Shown here piece after piece: positions 17,517 through 25,496 of a stretch of 64,000 nucleotides of DNA. A program made the position numbers and the translations under genes. The notes under the pieces were generated by a model. The model did no database searches. It was given only the letters and a program-made list of their open reading frames with translations, and was not told the DNA's origin. Within the stretch, counting starts at the first letter, position 1. Each line of letters opens with the position of its first letter. Source of the stretch: Kovacikia minuta CCNUW1 (GTDB taxonomy: Bacteria > Cyanobacteriota > Cyanobacteriia > Leptolyngbyales > Leptolyngbyaceae). The stretch spans positions 6,458,536 through 6,522,535 of the forward strand of contig NZ_CP083582.1 of assembly GCF_020091585.1 (NCBI RefSeq). The letters are read 5' to 3'.

Positions 17517-18872
17517 ATGACCAGTGAACTATTGCAACAAGTCCGGGTACTCGATCCCGTCTCAGGAACCGATCGCATCGCTGATGTGTTGATTCGGGAT
17601 GGAATCATCCAGTCCGTTGAAGAGACCCTAACGGAGTACCCGGATGAAACGATCGTCCAAAATTGCCAGGGTCTGATCCTGGGGCCAGGACTAGTAGACC
17701 TTTACAGCCACTCTGGAGAACCTGGGTTTGAAGAACGGGAAACGCTGGCATCCTTAATGCAAGCAGCAGGAGCAGGTGGATTCACCCGTGTCGCGATTCT
17801 ACCTGATACGGTTCCGGCGATCGACAATCCTGCGGGGGTGAAGTGGTTGAAGCAGAAGGCAGAGGGCAGAGGGCAGAAGGGAGAAGGGAGAAGCCAGGAG
17901 CCAGCTTCAATTCAAAATTCAAAATTCAAAATTCAAAACTCTTTCCCCACACCCCACACCCCATACCCCACCCCCTCCCTCCACTGCTGGGCAGCCCTCA
18001 CGGTTGGGGTTCAAGGGCAACAAATGACTGAATTGGCAGAACTGGCTGCGGTTGAAATTGTGGGCTTTGCGGATGGGCGACCGTTAAATAACCTGGCCTT
18101 GGTACGGCGTTTGCTGGAGTATGGCCGATCGCTGGATAAGTCGATCGCCCTGTGGGCAAATGACACAGCCCTGGCAGGAAACGGCGTTATGCGAGAGGGG
18201 CAGGAATCCATCCGGTTGGGGTTACCTGGGGTTCCGGCGATCGCTGAGACCGTTGCCCTTTCCACCCTGCTGGAAATCATCGAGGTTACAGGAACTCCGG
18301 TTCATTTGATGCGAATCTCAACCGCTCGCGGTGTGGAATTAATTCGGGCAGCAAAATCCCGTGGTATTCCGATTACTGCCAGTAGTTCCTGGTTGCATTT
18401 GTTATTGAATAGCGAATCGATTAGAACCTACGATCCCAACCTGCGGCTCGACCCTCCCCTGGGCAATCCCACCGATCAGGCAGCCCTGCTTAAAGCGCTT
18501 CAAGAAGGCGTGCTGGATGCGATCGCGATCGATCACACCCCCTATAGCTACGAAGAAAAAACTGTCGCCTTTGCCGAAGCGCCACCTGGCGCGATCGGTC
18601 TGGAGTTAGCCTTACCCCTACTTTGGGCAGCACTGGTTGAAACCGGAACCTGGTCAGCCCTTGATCTCTGGCGCAGCCTCAGTACCCAACCTGCCAGATG
18701 TTTGGCTCAAAAACCAGCGACAATCACCCCTCAGCAACCCGCTGAACTGATTCTGTTTAACCCCACATATCTCTGGAAAGTAGAGGGGAGAACCCTTAAA
18801 TCCCTCTCTACCAACACTCCCTGGTTAGGGCAGGAGATCGCTGGACGGGTTGAAAAAATTTGGGTTCCTTGA
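17517..18872 (+). CDS. Dihydroorotase-like amidohydrolase lacking metal ligands
   Basis: 451 residues with the class I dihydroorotase fold (LILGPGLVDLYSHSGEPGF, GGFTRVAILPDTVPAI, AIDHTPYSYEEKTVAF). Key positions differ from an active enzyme: the DxHxHxREP site reads DLYSHSGEP, so the first His and the Arg are lost; the carboxylated-Lys region has no Lys, and the VHAED position is LWANDT. A late His (VHLMRIST) and the final Asp remain. Catalysis is therefore doubtful; by analogy with PyrC' proteins it could be a structural partner of aspartate carbamoyltransferase, which is inference. A low-complexity insertion near residues 112-158 (AEGRGQKGEG, IQNSKFKIQNS, TPHTPYPTP) is encoded by STRR sequence and stays in frame. 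A true dihydroorotase gene lies at 19748. Confidence 0.85.
   Translation: MTSELLQQVRVLDPVSGTDRIADVLIRDGIIQSVEETLTEYPDETIVQNCQGLILGPGLVDLYSHSGEPGFEERETLASLMQAAGAGGFTRVAILPDTVPAIDNPAGVKWLKQKAEGRGQKGEGRSQEPASIQNSKFKIQNSFPTPHTPYPTPSLHCWAALTVGVQGQQMTELAELAAVEIVGFADGRPLNNLALVRRLLEYGRSLDKSIALWANDTALAGNGVMREGQESIRLGLPGVPAIAETVALSTLLEIIEVTGTPVHLMRISTARGVELIRAAKSRGIPITASSSWLHLLLNSESIRTYDPNLRLDPPLGNPTDQAALLKALQEGVLDAIAIDHTPYSYEEKTVAFAEAPPGAIGLELALPLLWAALVETGTWSALDLWRSLSTQPARCLAQKPATITPQQPAELILFNPTYLWKVEGRTLKSLSTNTPWLGQEIAGRVEKIWVP
17853..17982. repeat. STRR inside dihydroorotase-like gene
   Basis: AGAGGGC, TTCAAAA and CACCCCA words in the coding frame. The same words appear in intergenic blocks and in the copper ATPase gene. 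Confidence 0.8.
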
Positions 18873-18968
18873 AGGAGGAATCAGAAGACAGAGGGTAGAA
18901 GGGGAGGGGGAGGGGGGAGATGAGGAGAGCAACTGAAACTCAAAACTCAAAACTCTCCTACCATCTAC
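18873..18968. repeat. Intergenic purine-rich and CAAAACT STRR
   Basis: Runs of GGGGGAGG and AACTCAAAACTC between the convergent dihydroorotase-like and lepB genes. It may also serve as the termination region; no clear hairpin is seen. Confidence 0.6.
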
Positions 18969-18971
18969 TCC

Positions 18972-19559
18972 CTACCGATAACTCGGTTCCGAAATTTCTC
19001 CCATCCGATCGACGGGCCAGAAACGGACGATCGCGCGACCAATGATCTTGTCCCGTGGGACAAAGCCCCAGTAATGGCTGTCGTAGCTGTTATTGCGGTT
19101 GTCTCCCAATACCAGGTAAGACCCCTGGGGCACCTTCTGCGGACCCCAGTGATAATCGGGAATTTCTTTGATGTAGCCCTCTCTCAAGGGTTGATCATTC
19201 ACATAAACCCTGCCACCTTTCACTTCGATAGTTTCACCGGGCAACCCAATCACCCGTTTGATAAAAGCATCGTGAAAATTTTGTTTCTCAAGCGTATCGG
19301 TGGGTGAAAATACCACGATATCTCCCCGCTGGGGATCTTTAAAGTGATAGCCCAGCTTGTCTACAATCAGACGATCGTTGACCTGGAGTGTGGGTTCCAT
19401 CGAACCGGAAGGAATGTAGCGAGCCTCCGCAACAAAAGTCCGAATGCCAAATGCCAGAATGGCACTTAAACCAATGGTTTTAAGCCCTTCGACCCAGGGG
19501 TTTTCGTTCGACTTCTGGGGAGAGTTGTCATCCGACACTTTGCTTTCTACACGAGTCAT
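18972..19559 (-). CDS. lepB: Signal peptidase I
   Basis: Cleaves signal peptides from exported proteins at the plasma or thylakoid membrane. 195 residues: a cytoplasmic N-terminus, one membrane anchor ([19 protein letters not shown]), the catalytic Ser53 in [10 protein letters not shown] and the general base Lys101 in [13 protein letters not shown], then [18 protein letters not shown]. The length is normal for the short cyanobacterial type with a single anchor. It lies between the two dihydroorotase-type genes in the opposite orientation. Confidence 0.96.
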   Translation of the reverse strand: MTRVESKVSDDNSPQKSNENPWVEGLKTIGLSAILAFGIRTFVAEARYIPSGSMEPTLQVNDRLIVDKLGYHFKDPQRGDIVVFSPTDTLEKQNFHDAFIKRVIGLPGETIEVKGGRVYVNDQPLREGYIKEIPDYHWGPQKVPQGSYLVLGDNRNNSYDSHYWGFVPRDKIIGRAIVRFWPVDRMGEISEPSYR

Positions 19560-19747
19560 AGGAGTGTAAATGTGAATTAATCGCTAGTTTAGAGGGTAAG
19601 AGAAACTGATTTTGTCCAGTCGGAAGCAGGATATGGTTAATTAATCACAACGTTACACTACTCACCGGACAAACGGTAAAAAGTTCCTGGAATCCGCAGA
19701 TTCATTCCTAAGCTACTCCAGGATTACCAATATGGCATGACAAAATT

Positions 19748-21076
19748 ATGGCATTCAATCCTTCTGTCACGATTCGCCGCGCCCAGATCCTCCTACCGGA
19801 TGGAGAGTTGATGTTGGGAGATGTGGAGATCCGGAATGGGACAATCGCCCAGGTTGCCCCAGAAATTTCCCCCACTCCAGATGCAGATATTGAAATAGAA
19901 GCCGATGGGTTGACTTTGTTGCCGGGGGTAATTGATCCCCAGGTTCACTTTCGAGAGCCTGGGCTGGAACACAAGGAGGATCTGTTTACCGCCAGTTGTG
20001 CCTGTGCCAGGGGGGGCGTCACGTCCTTCCTGGAAATGCCCAACACCCGCCCCCTCACCACCACCCAGGCAGCATTAGATGACAAGCTCCAGCGGGCAGC
20101 CCAAAAATGCCTGGTTAACTATGGTTTCTTTATTGGAGCCACAGCAGAAATTTTGCCGGATTTGCTGCAAGCGACGCCCGCCTGTGGAATCAAGATTTTC
20201 ATGGGGTCGATGCACGGTCCCCTACTGGTGGATCAAGAAGTATTTCTGGAGAAGATTTTTTCCCAAGGCGATCGCCTGATTGCAGTCCATGCCGAAGACC
20301 AGGCACGCATTAATCAGCGCCGCCAGGAATTTGCCGGGATAACCGATCCCGCCATCCATTCCACTATTCAGGACAATCAGGCGGCTTTGAATGCAACCCA
20401 ATTAGCTTTAAAGCTTTCCAAAAAATATCAACGCCGTCTCCATATTTTGCATTTATCTACCGCCGAAGAAGCAGAACTGCTGCGGCAAGATAAACCGGCC
20501 TGGGTCACGGCAGAAGTGACGCCCCAACATTTGTTATTGAATACCAGTGCCTACGAAAAAATTGGTACCCTGGCACAAATGAATCCTCCGCTGCGATCGC
20601 CCCACGATAACGAGGTTCTGTGGCAAGCACTCCAGGACGGGGTACTTGACTTCATTGCCACTGACCATGCACCCCACACCCTGGCGGAAAAGGCACAACC
20701 CTATCCCAATAGCCCCTCTGGTATGCCTGGAGTAGAAACTTCCCTGGCACTGATGCTGACCCAGGCAGCCCAGGGGCGTTGCACGGTTGCCCAGGTTTCC
20801 CAATGGATGTCTACCGCAGTCGCCAAGGCCTATCGGATTCCCAACAAAGGTGCGATCGTCCCTGGCTATGACGCCGACCTGGTGCTTGTAGACCTGAATA
20901 CCTATCGCCCTGTTTTGAGCCAGGATCTTGCCACCAAATGCGGCTGGAGTCCTTTTGAAGGCTGGAATTTAACCGGATGGGCAGTTGTGACCATTGTCGG
21001 GGGACAAATTGCCTATGAGTGGGGAAAACTCCACACGGAAGTAAGAGGGCAGGCATTGAGGTTTGATGGGGAGTAG
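19748..21076 (+). CDS. pyrC: Dihydroorotase
   Basis: Closes N-carbamoyl-aspartate to dihydroorotate in pyrimidine synthesis. 442 residues of the class I amidohydrolase type: VIDPQVHFREPGLEHKEDL (first His of HxH is Gln, a known subgroup variant), EMPNTRPLTT, the carboxylated Lys in CGIKIFMGSMHG, His in VHAEDQ and LHILHLST, and the final Asp in ATDHAPHTLAEK. ATG at 19748. These ligands are what the paralogue at 17517 lacks, so this is the likely active enzyme. A MITE and STRR follow its stop codon. Confidence 0.93.
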   Translation: MAFNPSVTIRRAQILLPDGELMLGDVEIRNGTIAQVAPEISPTPDADIEIEADGLTLLPGVIDPQVHFREPGLEHKEDLFTASCACARGGVTSFLEMPNTRPLTTTQAALDDKLQRAAQKCLVNYGFFIGATAEILPDLLQATPACGIKIFMGSMHGPLLVDQEVFLEKIFSQGDRLIAVHAEDQARINQRRQEFAGITDPAIHSTIQDNQAALNATQLALKLSKKYQRRLHILHLSTAEEAELLRQDKPAWVTAEVTPQHLLLNTSAYEKIGTLAQMNPPLRSPHDNEVLWQALQDGVLDFIATDHAPHTLAEKAQPYPNSPSGMPGVETSLALMLTQAAQGRCTVAQVSQWMSTAVAKAYRIPNKGAIVPGYDADLVLVDLNTYRPVLSQDLATKCGWSPFEGWNLTGWAVVTIVGGQIAYEWGKLHTEVRGQALRFDGE

Positions 21077-21124
21077 AGAGGAGTTTTAAGTTCTAAGTTT
21101 TAAGTTCTAAGTTTTGAGTTCTAA
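21077..21124. repeat. STRR of AAGTTCT/AAGTTTT words
   Basis: Tandem GTTTTAAGTTCTAAG words directly after the dihydroorotase gene, ending at the TAA target duplication of the MITE. Confidence 0.7.
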
Positions 21125-21284
21125 GAGGGGGTTTGAAAAGTCCTACTGTCGGTAGCAAAGATGCGATCCCCCTAAGTCCCCCTTAATCAGGGGGACTTTA
21201 AGCCTGTTTCCCCCCTTTTTAAGGGGGGTTAGGGGGGATCTCTGAGTGTTGCATCTTACAGTCCATACCTTTTCAAACATCCTC
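21125..21284. mobile_element. 160-bp MITE with 3-bp TAA duplication (intact copy)
   Basis: Ends are imperfect inverted repeats (GAGGGGGTTTGAAAAG and, reversed, GAGGATGTTTGAAAAG) flanked by TAA at 21122-21124 and 21285-21287. The interior has long C/G-rich arms (CCCCCTAAGTCCCCC, GGGGGGTTAGGGGGG). A second copy of exactly the same length, after removing a nested insertion, is at 34349-34707 in reverse orientation. The ends and TAA target resemble IS5-type elements, which is inference. Confidence 0.85.
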
Positions 21285-21791
21285 TAAGCTTTAACTTGAA
21301 TCTTGCTACATCTCCGTATTTCCGTATTTTCACATCTCCGTGCCTCCTGTTGTCCGGCACCTACCACATTAAGCTTCGTCTCTTCTAATCCCTGAAATAA
21401 AAGGTATTGTAAAATACAGAAATAAATCGCCAGACGAGATTTTTACATCTGTCTGCTTTGTTGATTTGAGTTCAGGTGGATCTAAAAGCGCGATCGCCCA
21501 ACTGAACGAAGCTCTACACCAGTCAGTGGTGATAGCTACACAACCCATCACCACTGACCACTGACCACTGATTTCTCCTATTCAGGAACGAGAATTACAT
21601 AAAACTACCGTTTGTCGGTTGGGATAGGGGTGCAAAACCGACCCCTTGTAATGTTATAGCCATTGCCATAAATGGTCAGGACATCGAATCTTGCCGAAGC
21701 CCCGATCGCTGGCTATTGCTACCCAAATTACGAATTCACGCTCCTAAGTAGGTCTTGCTGAAATACTTTCAGTCTCTTTTGGAGTTCGATT
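21285..21791. other. Gene-free stretch upstream of DUF2808 gene
   Basis: No credible gene. It contains TCTCCGTATTTCC words near 21309-21350, CACTGACCACTGACC words near 21550-21572, and presumably the promoter of the following gene. A GGAG lies eight bases before the ATG at 21792. Confidence 0.5.
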
Positions 21792-22370
21792 ATGTTTAAA
21801 AAACTTGTCAATTTCCCATTTTCTTTAACCCCTGCTCCCCGTTTAGGTTCTGCCAGTATTTTGGCACTGAGTATTTTGCTGCCCGGTTCGCTGCTGACTT
21901 CAACTGCTGTTGCAAGTCAGATCAGTAATGAACGGAGCTTTTTTGACCATGCTCCCCGTCTGGTTCGAACCGCTGCAACTTTTCAAGATGCCTACACCCC
22001 TTCTACTTACCAGTTCACAATTAAGGTTCCCGAAGATGCTGGAGCTAACCTCCAGGCTGTCAGAATTGCTCAAGATAGTCAGAATATCGGAACGGTCGAT
22101 TTTGATATCAGTCAGAGCAGTGCCTTTCTGGGAGGCTCTTTTGCAGGTGGCCCTGCCGTATCCTTAGCCAGCGTGGGGGGCACCCAACCAACCAACTCCA
22201 ACGAGGTAACCATTGCCTTCGATCCACCCATTGCACCAGGACAAACCGTAACCGTTTCGCTCCAAGCCGATCGCAACCTGGGAGGTGGCGGTGTTTATCT
22301 ATTTGGCGTCACCGCCTTTCCGACAGGTGAAAACAGTCCTAGGCTTATTCCTGGGTTATGGACGCGTTAA
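21792..22370 (+). CDS. DUF2808 exported protein, C-terminus frameshifted
   Basis: A secreted or periplasmic cyanobacterial family of unknown function. It has a signal-peptide-like N-terminus (SASILALSILLPGSLLTSTAVAS), then FFDHAPRLVRTAATF, STYQFTIKVPEDAGANLQAV and GVYLFGVTAFPTGENS. The last residues read SPRLIPGLWTR, whereas the family ends like GLFLGYGRVNIYDN. Removing one A at 22341 gives exactly GLFLGYGRVNIYDNAR with a stop at 22390-22392. So one extra base has changed the last dozen residues; a sequencing error is possible. The rest of the protein is intact. Confidence 0.88.
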   Translation: MFKKLVNFPFSLTPAPRLGSASILALSILLPGSLLTSTAVASQISNERSFFDHAPRLVRTAATFQDAYTPSTYQFTIKVPEDAGANLQAVRIAQDSQNIGTVDFDISQSSAFLGGSFAGGPAVSLASVGGTQPTNSNEVTIAFDPPIAPGQTVTVSLQADRNLGGGGVYLFGVTAFPTGENSPRLIPGLWTR

Positions 22371-22498
22371 TATTTACGACAACGCTAGATAGGGGTGAAC
22401 GCTGGAAGCAGATTTTGCTGGAATCGGACTGACGCAAACCTCGGAGATTTTAACCCAAATTGCCGCTATGACCCACATCAGCGCTTGGTAGTCCTATT

Positions 22499-22590
22499 TA
22501 GGAAAGGATAGAGATTAAAAGAGTGAGGGTGGGAGGGCGGGAGCGTAGGCATTTCGTACTCTCCCACGCTCTCACCATCCTTCCCTTCAG
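22499..22590. repeat. Dispersed G-rich hairpin repeat, copy 1
   Basis: GGAAAGGATAGAGAT followed by GAGGGTGGGAGGGCGGGAGCG, pairing with CTCCCACGCTCTCACC and CTTCCC downstream. A related copy lies at 57892-57973. The surrounding gap 22393-22719 has no gene. Confidence 0.6.
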
Positions 22591-22719
22591 GGCACTACCC
22601 AGCGCTTAAACCTCCGAGGTTCTGGTACAAGATAGGGTAGCAATAATGGGTTTCTTTCCTCACCCTAACCCTGTATCTTCAATTTAATTCCCTCACCTAC
22701 GCTCAACAGCGCTGAATCT

Positions 22720-23589
22720 ATGACCATTGAATTTGTTAAATACCACGGGCTGGGTAATGATTTCATTCTGATTGATAATCGCTCCTCCTCCGAACCCCGT
22801 CTGACACCAGAACAGGCGATACAGTGGTGCGATCGCCACTTTGGGATTGGTGCCGATGGGGTTATCTTTGCCTTACCTGGGCAGGATGGAACCAATTACA
22901 CCATGCGGATTTTCAACAGCGATGGTTCCGAACCAGAAATGTGCGGGAATGGCATCCGTTGTTTTGCCCGGTTTGTGGCGGAGTTGGAGGGGAGTCAGGG
23001 ACAAGAAAACTCTGAAACCCCATCGTCTGTTGCCTACCGGGTTCACACATTGGCTGGGGTAATGACGCCCAAACTAGAAGCCAATGGTCTGGTAACGGTG
23101 GATATGGGAGAACCCCGCTTGCTGGCAGCAGAAATTCCCACAACGCTAACAGCAGCCGATCAAAAGGTGGTTAACATTCCTTTAGCGGTGGGGGAGCAAT
23201 CCTGGAACGTCACCTGTGTCAGTATGGGCAATCCCCACTGCATTACCTTTGTAGAGGATGTGGCAGCCATTCCGCTGGCAACGATCGGCCCCCAGTTTGA
23301 GTGCCACCCGGTTTTTCCGAAGAAAATTAACACTGAGTTTATTCAGATCGTCCGACCCGACTATTTGAAAATGCGCGTTTGGGAACGGGGAGCGGGCATT
23401 ACCCTGGCATGTGGAACCGGAGCCTGCGCTGCCCTGGTTGCGGGAGTCCTGAACGATCGTTGCGATCGTCACGCCACGGTTGAACTTCCCGGTGGTCCGC
23501 TCCAGATCGAATGGTCTAAAACCGACAACCGCCTCTATATGACAGGTCCAGCGGAGAAGGCATTTACGGGGATGAGGGATCAGGGATGA
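22720..23589 (+). CDS. dapF: Diaminopimelate epimerase
   Basis: Interconverts LL- and meso-diaminopimelate for lysine and peptidoglycan synthesis. 289 residues. Starts [20 protein letters not shown]; the two catalytic cysteines lie in [13 protein letters not shown] and [24 protein letters not shown] is also typical. The C-terminus GMRDQG is encoded by the GGGATGA heptamer repeat that begins here and also supplies the TGA stop codon, so the original end has been replaced by repeat sequence. The same thing happens at the end of cofH (56586). Confidence 0.96.
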   Translation: MTIEFVKYHGLGNDFILIDNRSSSEPRLTPEQAIQWCDRHFGIGADGVIFALPGQDGTNYTMRIFNSDGSEPEMCGNGIRCFARFVAELEGSQGQENSETPSSVAYRVHTLAGVMTPKLEANGLVTVDMGEPRLLAAEIPTTLTAADQKVVNIPLAVGEQSWNVTCVSMGNPHCITFVEDVAAIPLATIGPQFECHPVFPKKINTEFIQIVRPDYLKMRVWERGAGITLACGTGACAALVAGVLNDRCDRHATVELPGGPLQIEWSKTDNRLYMTGPAEKAFTGMRDQG

Positions 23590-23698
23590 GGGATCAGGGG
23601 AGGAATGTTGAATGTTGAATGTTGAATGTTGAATTCTCCGCGTCTCCGTGTCCCCGTGTCTTCTAACTCCTCCCTCTGCCCTCTGCCCTCTGCCTTCA
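23571..23698. repeat. STRR block (GGGATGA, TTGAATG, TCCGTGT, CCCTCTG)
   Basis: Four repeat words in succession: GGGATGAGGGATCAG, GTTGAATGTTGAATG, CTCCGTGTCCCCGTG, TCTGCCCTCTGCCC. The first overlaps the 3' end of dapF. Confidence 0.85.
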
Positions 23699-23700
23699 TT

Positions 23701-25269
23701 TCATCCTGGTGGCAAAATCAGGCGTCGCAGGATCGTTTGGGCATCGATCGCCGGGTTAGAGATATTAAAATCATAGGCTCCTGCAATATCGCCTGCATAC
23801 TGCCAGAACAAAACAGGAGCAGGCACACTGGTGGCAGGAGATGCCCTGGAACCGTCGAAAGGGGTTGAGACGATCGCACTGGTGTTGTAAAACACATAGT
23901 AGGCAATCCACAGCCCACTACAGACAGCACCTGCGGACATGGCATTGGCTAAAGCCCTGGAAGTGGTAGCATCACTGGCATTCAGGTAAACACAGGGCAG
24001 CAGTCTAACCCTGGAACTTGCTGCTCTAACCGCCTGCGACCAACCAATGTAGTAGCTGGATGAGAGCGGGTCGGTCAGTTCCACATCCAGAAAAAGGTAA
24101 AATTCCCCACCCTGAGATTGCAGATAACTTTCTCCAAACTTCCCCAGCACATCTGCTGCTTGTTGGGCACCATCCTGCCGCCCCTCGGCTTGCCCCAAAC
24201 TCACCCGCGTGGTGTCGCGTCCAACAGGCAGTACCCGGATATTGTTCGCCCTAAATAACCGATGTTCCTGGGTGAGATACTCCCCTGTACCGGTATAGCT
24301 TAAGTCACTAAAATAGCGTCCCCAATAGGCAGGCTTAGATCCCAGTAAGGTGGTTGCCTGGGTAATGAAGGAGCTGGAGGTTACTCGGCTGATACTGTCT
24401 GCACCTTTAACCGAAACCTTTACCGGAGGAGGAGGGGGCACAACTTTGCCAGCCTGTTCGATTTGAGCATGCCCCCCATAGACGTACCAGGTATTAGCTC
24501 CATTGATATAGTTTTTGACATATTTAAACGTCACTTTAAGATGTCCGTTAAAACTTTGCCCGGACGAATCCCCATAGGCATAGGCAAGCAGAGGGAAAAT
24601 ATTTCCCGCTGCCACTGGTGACACTTCATCCGCTGCAAGTTCATCCGCCTGGAGCGGACGCCGCTTAAACAAGGTATTGGTTTTTATTCTAAGAACATAG
24701 CCATTAGGGTCTGCTGGGGGATAAATAACTCTCCCGTTCAGTTCCACATAGGCATGGCGATCGTAGGCATACCAGGTACTCAAACCCCGGATAAAATCCT
24801 CCTGGTAACGCAGGGCAAATTTAATATGGTTGGCAAATGTGCCACTTGCATCCCGGTAGGCATAGGATTGCAGCGGAAAACTCTGTCCTGGATTAACCGC
24901 ATATTTCTCTGCATCTGGTAAGCTGGACGCTTGCACCGGTCGGCGTTTGAAGAAGGTGGCAGCATTGATGTGCAGAATCGGGTAGGAAATTTCTGCTTCC
25001 GGCGGATAAACGATATCGCCATCGTATTCCACCTGAGCGTGAAGTTTGTAGACATACCAGACCGAATTGCCCTGAACCGGGTTTTCCAGCGTCACCTTGA
25101 TGTGATCGTTAAACGTTCCCGTCGCATCCCGATCGGCATAGGCTTGAATTTCGTAGGTGGTATGCGCCTTAACGGCATAGAGATCGCTGGGAGGAAGTTG
25201 GGAAGACTGCTCTGGACGAAGTTTGAGGAAAGTATCCTTCGTGATCCGCAAGATTCGCTGCGATACCAT
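23701..25269 (-). CDS. Three-repeat protein with C-terminal glycoside-hydrolase-like (DUF1906-type) domain
   Basis: 522 residues without an obvious signal peptide. Residues about 5-275 are three tandem units of roughly 90 residues, each with a (T/N)T(F/L)(F/L)K(R/L)RP(V/L/E)QxSxLP-like start, a (Y/F)RD(A/S)SG(T/Q)F(A/N)(N/G)H(I/L)K(V/F) core and a STWYxYxxHA end. A poly-Pro linker (VVPPPPPVKV) follows. The C-terminal part (KGADSISRVTSSSF, GRYFSDLSYTGTGEYL, VLPVGRDTTRV, FLFLDVEL, SGLWIAYYV) looks like a TIM-barrel glycoside-hydrolase-like domain of the DUF1906 type, seen in lysin-like proteins. Substrate unknown; wall binding by the repeats is inference. The amidase at 55018 has a comparable build. 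Confidence 0.7.
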   Translation of the reverse strand: MVSQRILRITKDTFLKLRPEQSSQLPPSDLYAVKAHTTYEIQAYADRDATGTFNDHIKVTLENPVQGNSVWYVYKLHAQVEYDGDIVYPPEAEISYPILHINAATFFKRRPVQASSLPDAEKYAVNPGQSFPLQSYAYRDASGTFANHIKFALRYQEDFIRGLSTWYAYDRHAYVELNGRVIYPPADPNGYVLRIKTNTLFKRRPLQADELAADEVSPVAAGNIFPLLAYAYGDSSGQSFNGHLKVTFKYVKNYINGANTWYVYGGHAQIEQAGKVVPPPPPVKVSVKGADSISRVTSSSFITQATTLLGSKPAYWGRYFSDLSYTGTGEYLTQEHRLFRANNIRVLPVGRDTTRVSLGQAEGRQDGAQQAADVLGKFGESYLQSQGGEFYLFLDVELTDPLSSSYYIGWSQAVRAASSRVRLLPCVYLNASDATTSRALANAMSAGAVCSGLWIAYYVFYNTSAIVSTPFDGSRASPATSVPAPVLFWQYAGDIAGAYDFNISNPAIDAQTILRRLILPPG

Positions 25270-25322
25270 ACGCTGCCTGCATGAGATAGATTTTGGAAAA
25301 AGTTATTTCTATCATTATGCAA

Positions 25323-25388
25323 AGATCCCCGGCTTCTATGACAAAGCAATCTGTTCGTCGCTGAGTTTTTGCCAGAAGCCGGGGATCT
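25323..25388. repeat. 15-bp perfect inverted repeat
   Basis: AGATCCCCGGCTTCT at 25323-25337 is exactly complementary to AGAAGCCGGGGATCT at 25374-25388. It forms a hairpin with a 36-base loop in the region upstream of the DUF1906-type gene. Confidence 0.7.
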
Positions 25389-25423
25389 GGTCGCTGTTAG
25401 TTTTTCGGAGATAGTGATTTTTG

Positions 25424-25486
25424 TAGGGGCAGGTTTGGTAGACAATTTGTGCATCTTAGCCAGTCCTTTGGCAAAACCTGTCCCTA
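25424..25486. repeat. Inverted repeat, TAGGGGCAGGTTT type
   Basis: TAGGGGCAGGTTT (25424-25436) pairs with AAACCTGTCCCTA (25474-25486) with one mismatch. The same type occurs at 46986-47048. Confidence 0.65.
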
Positions 25487-25496
25487 TGTCATATTC

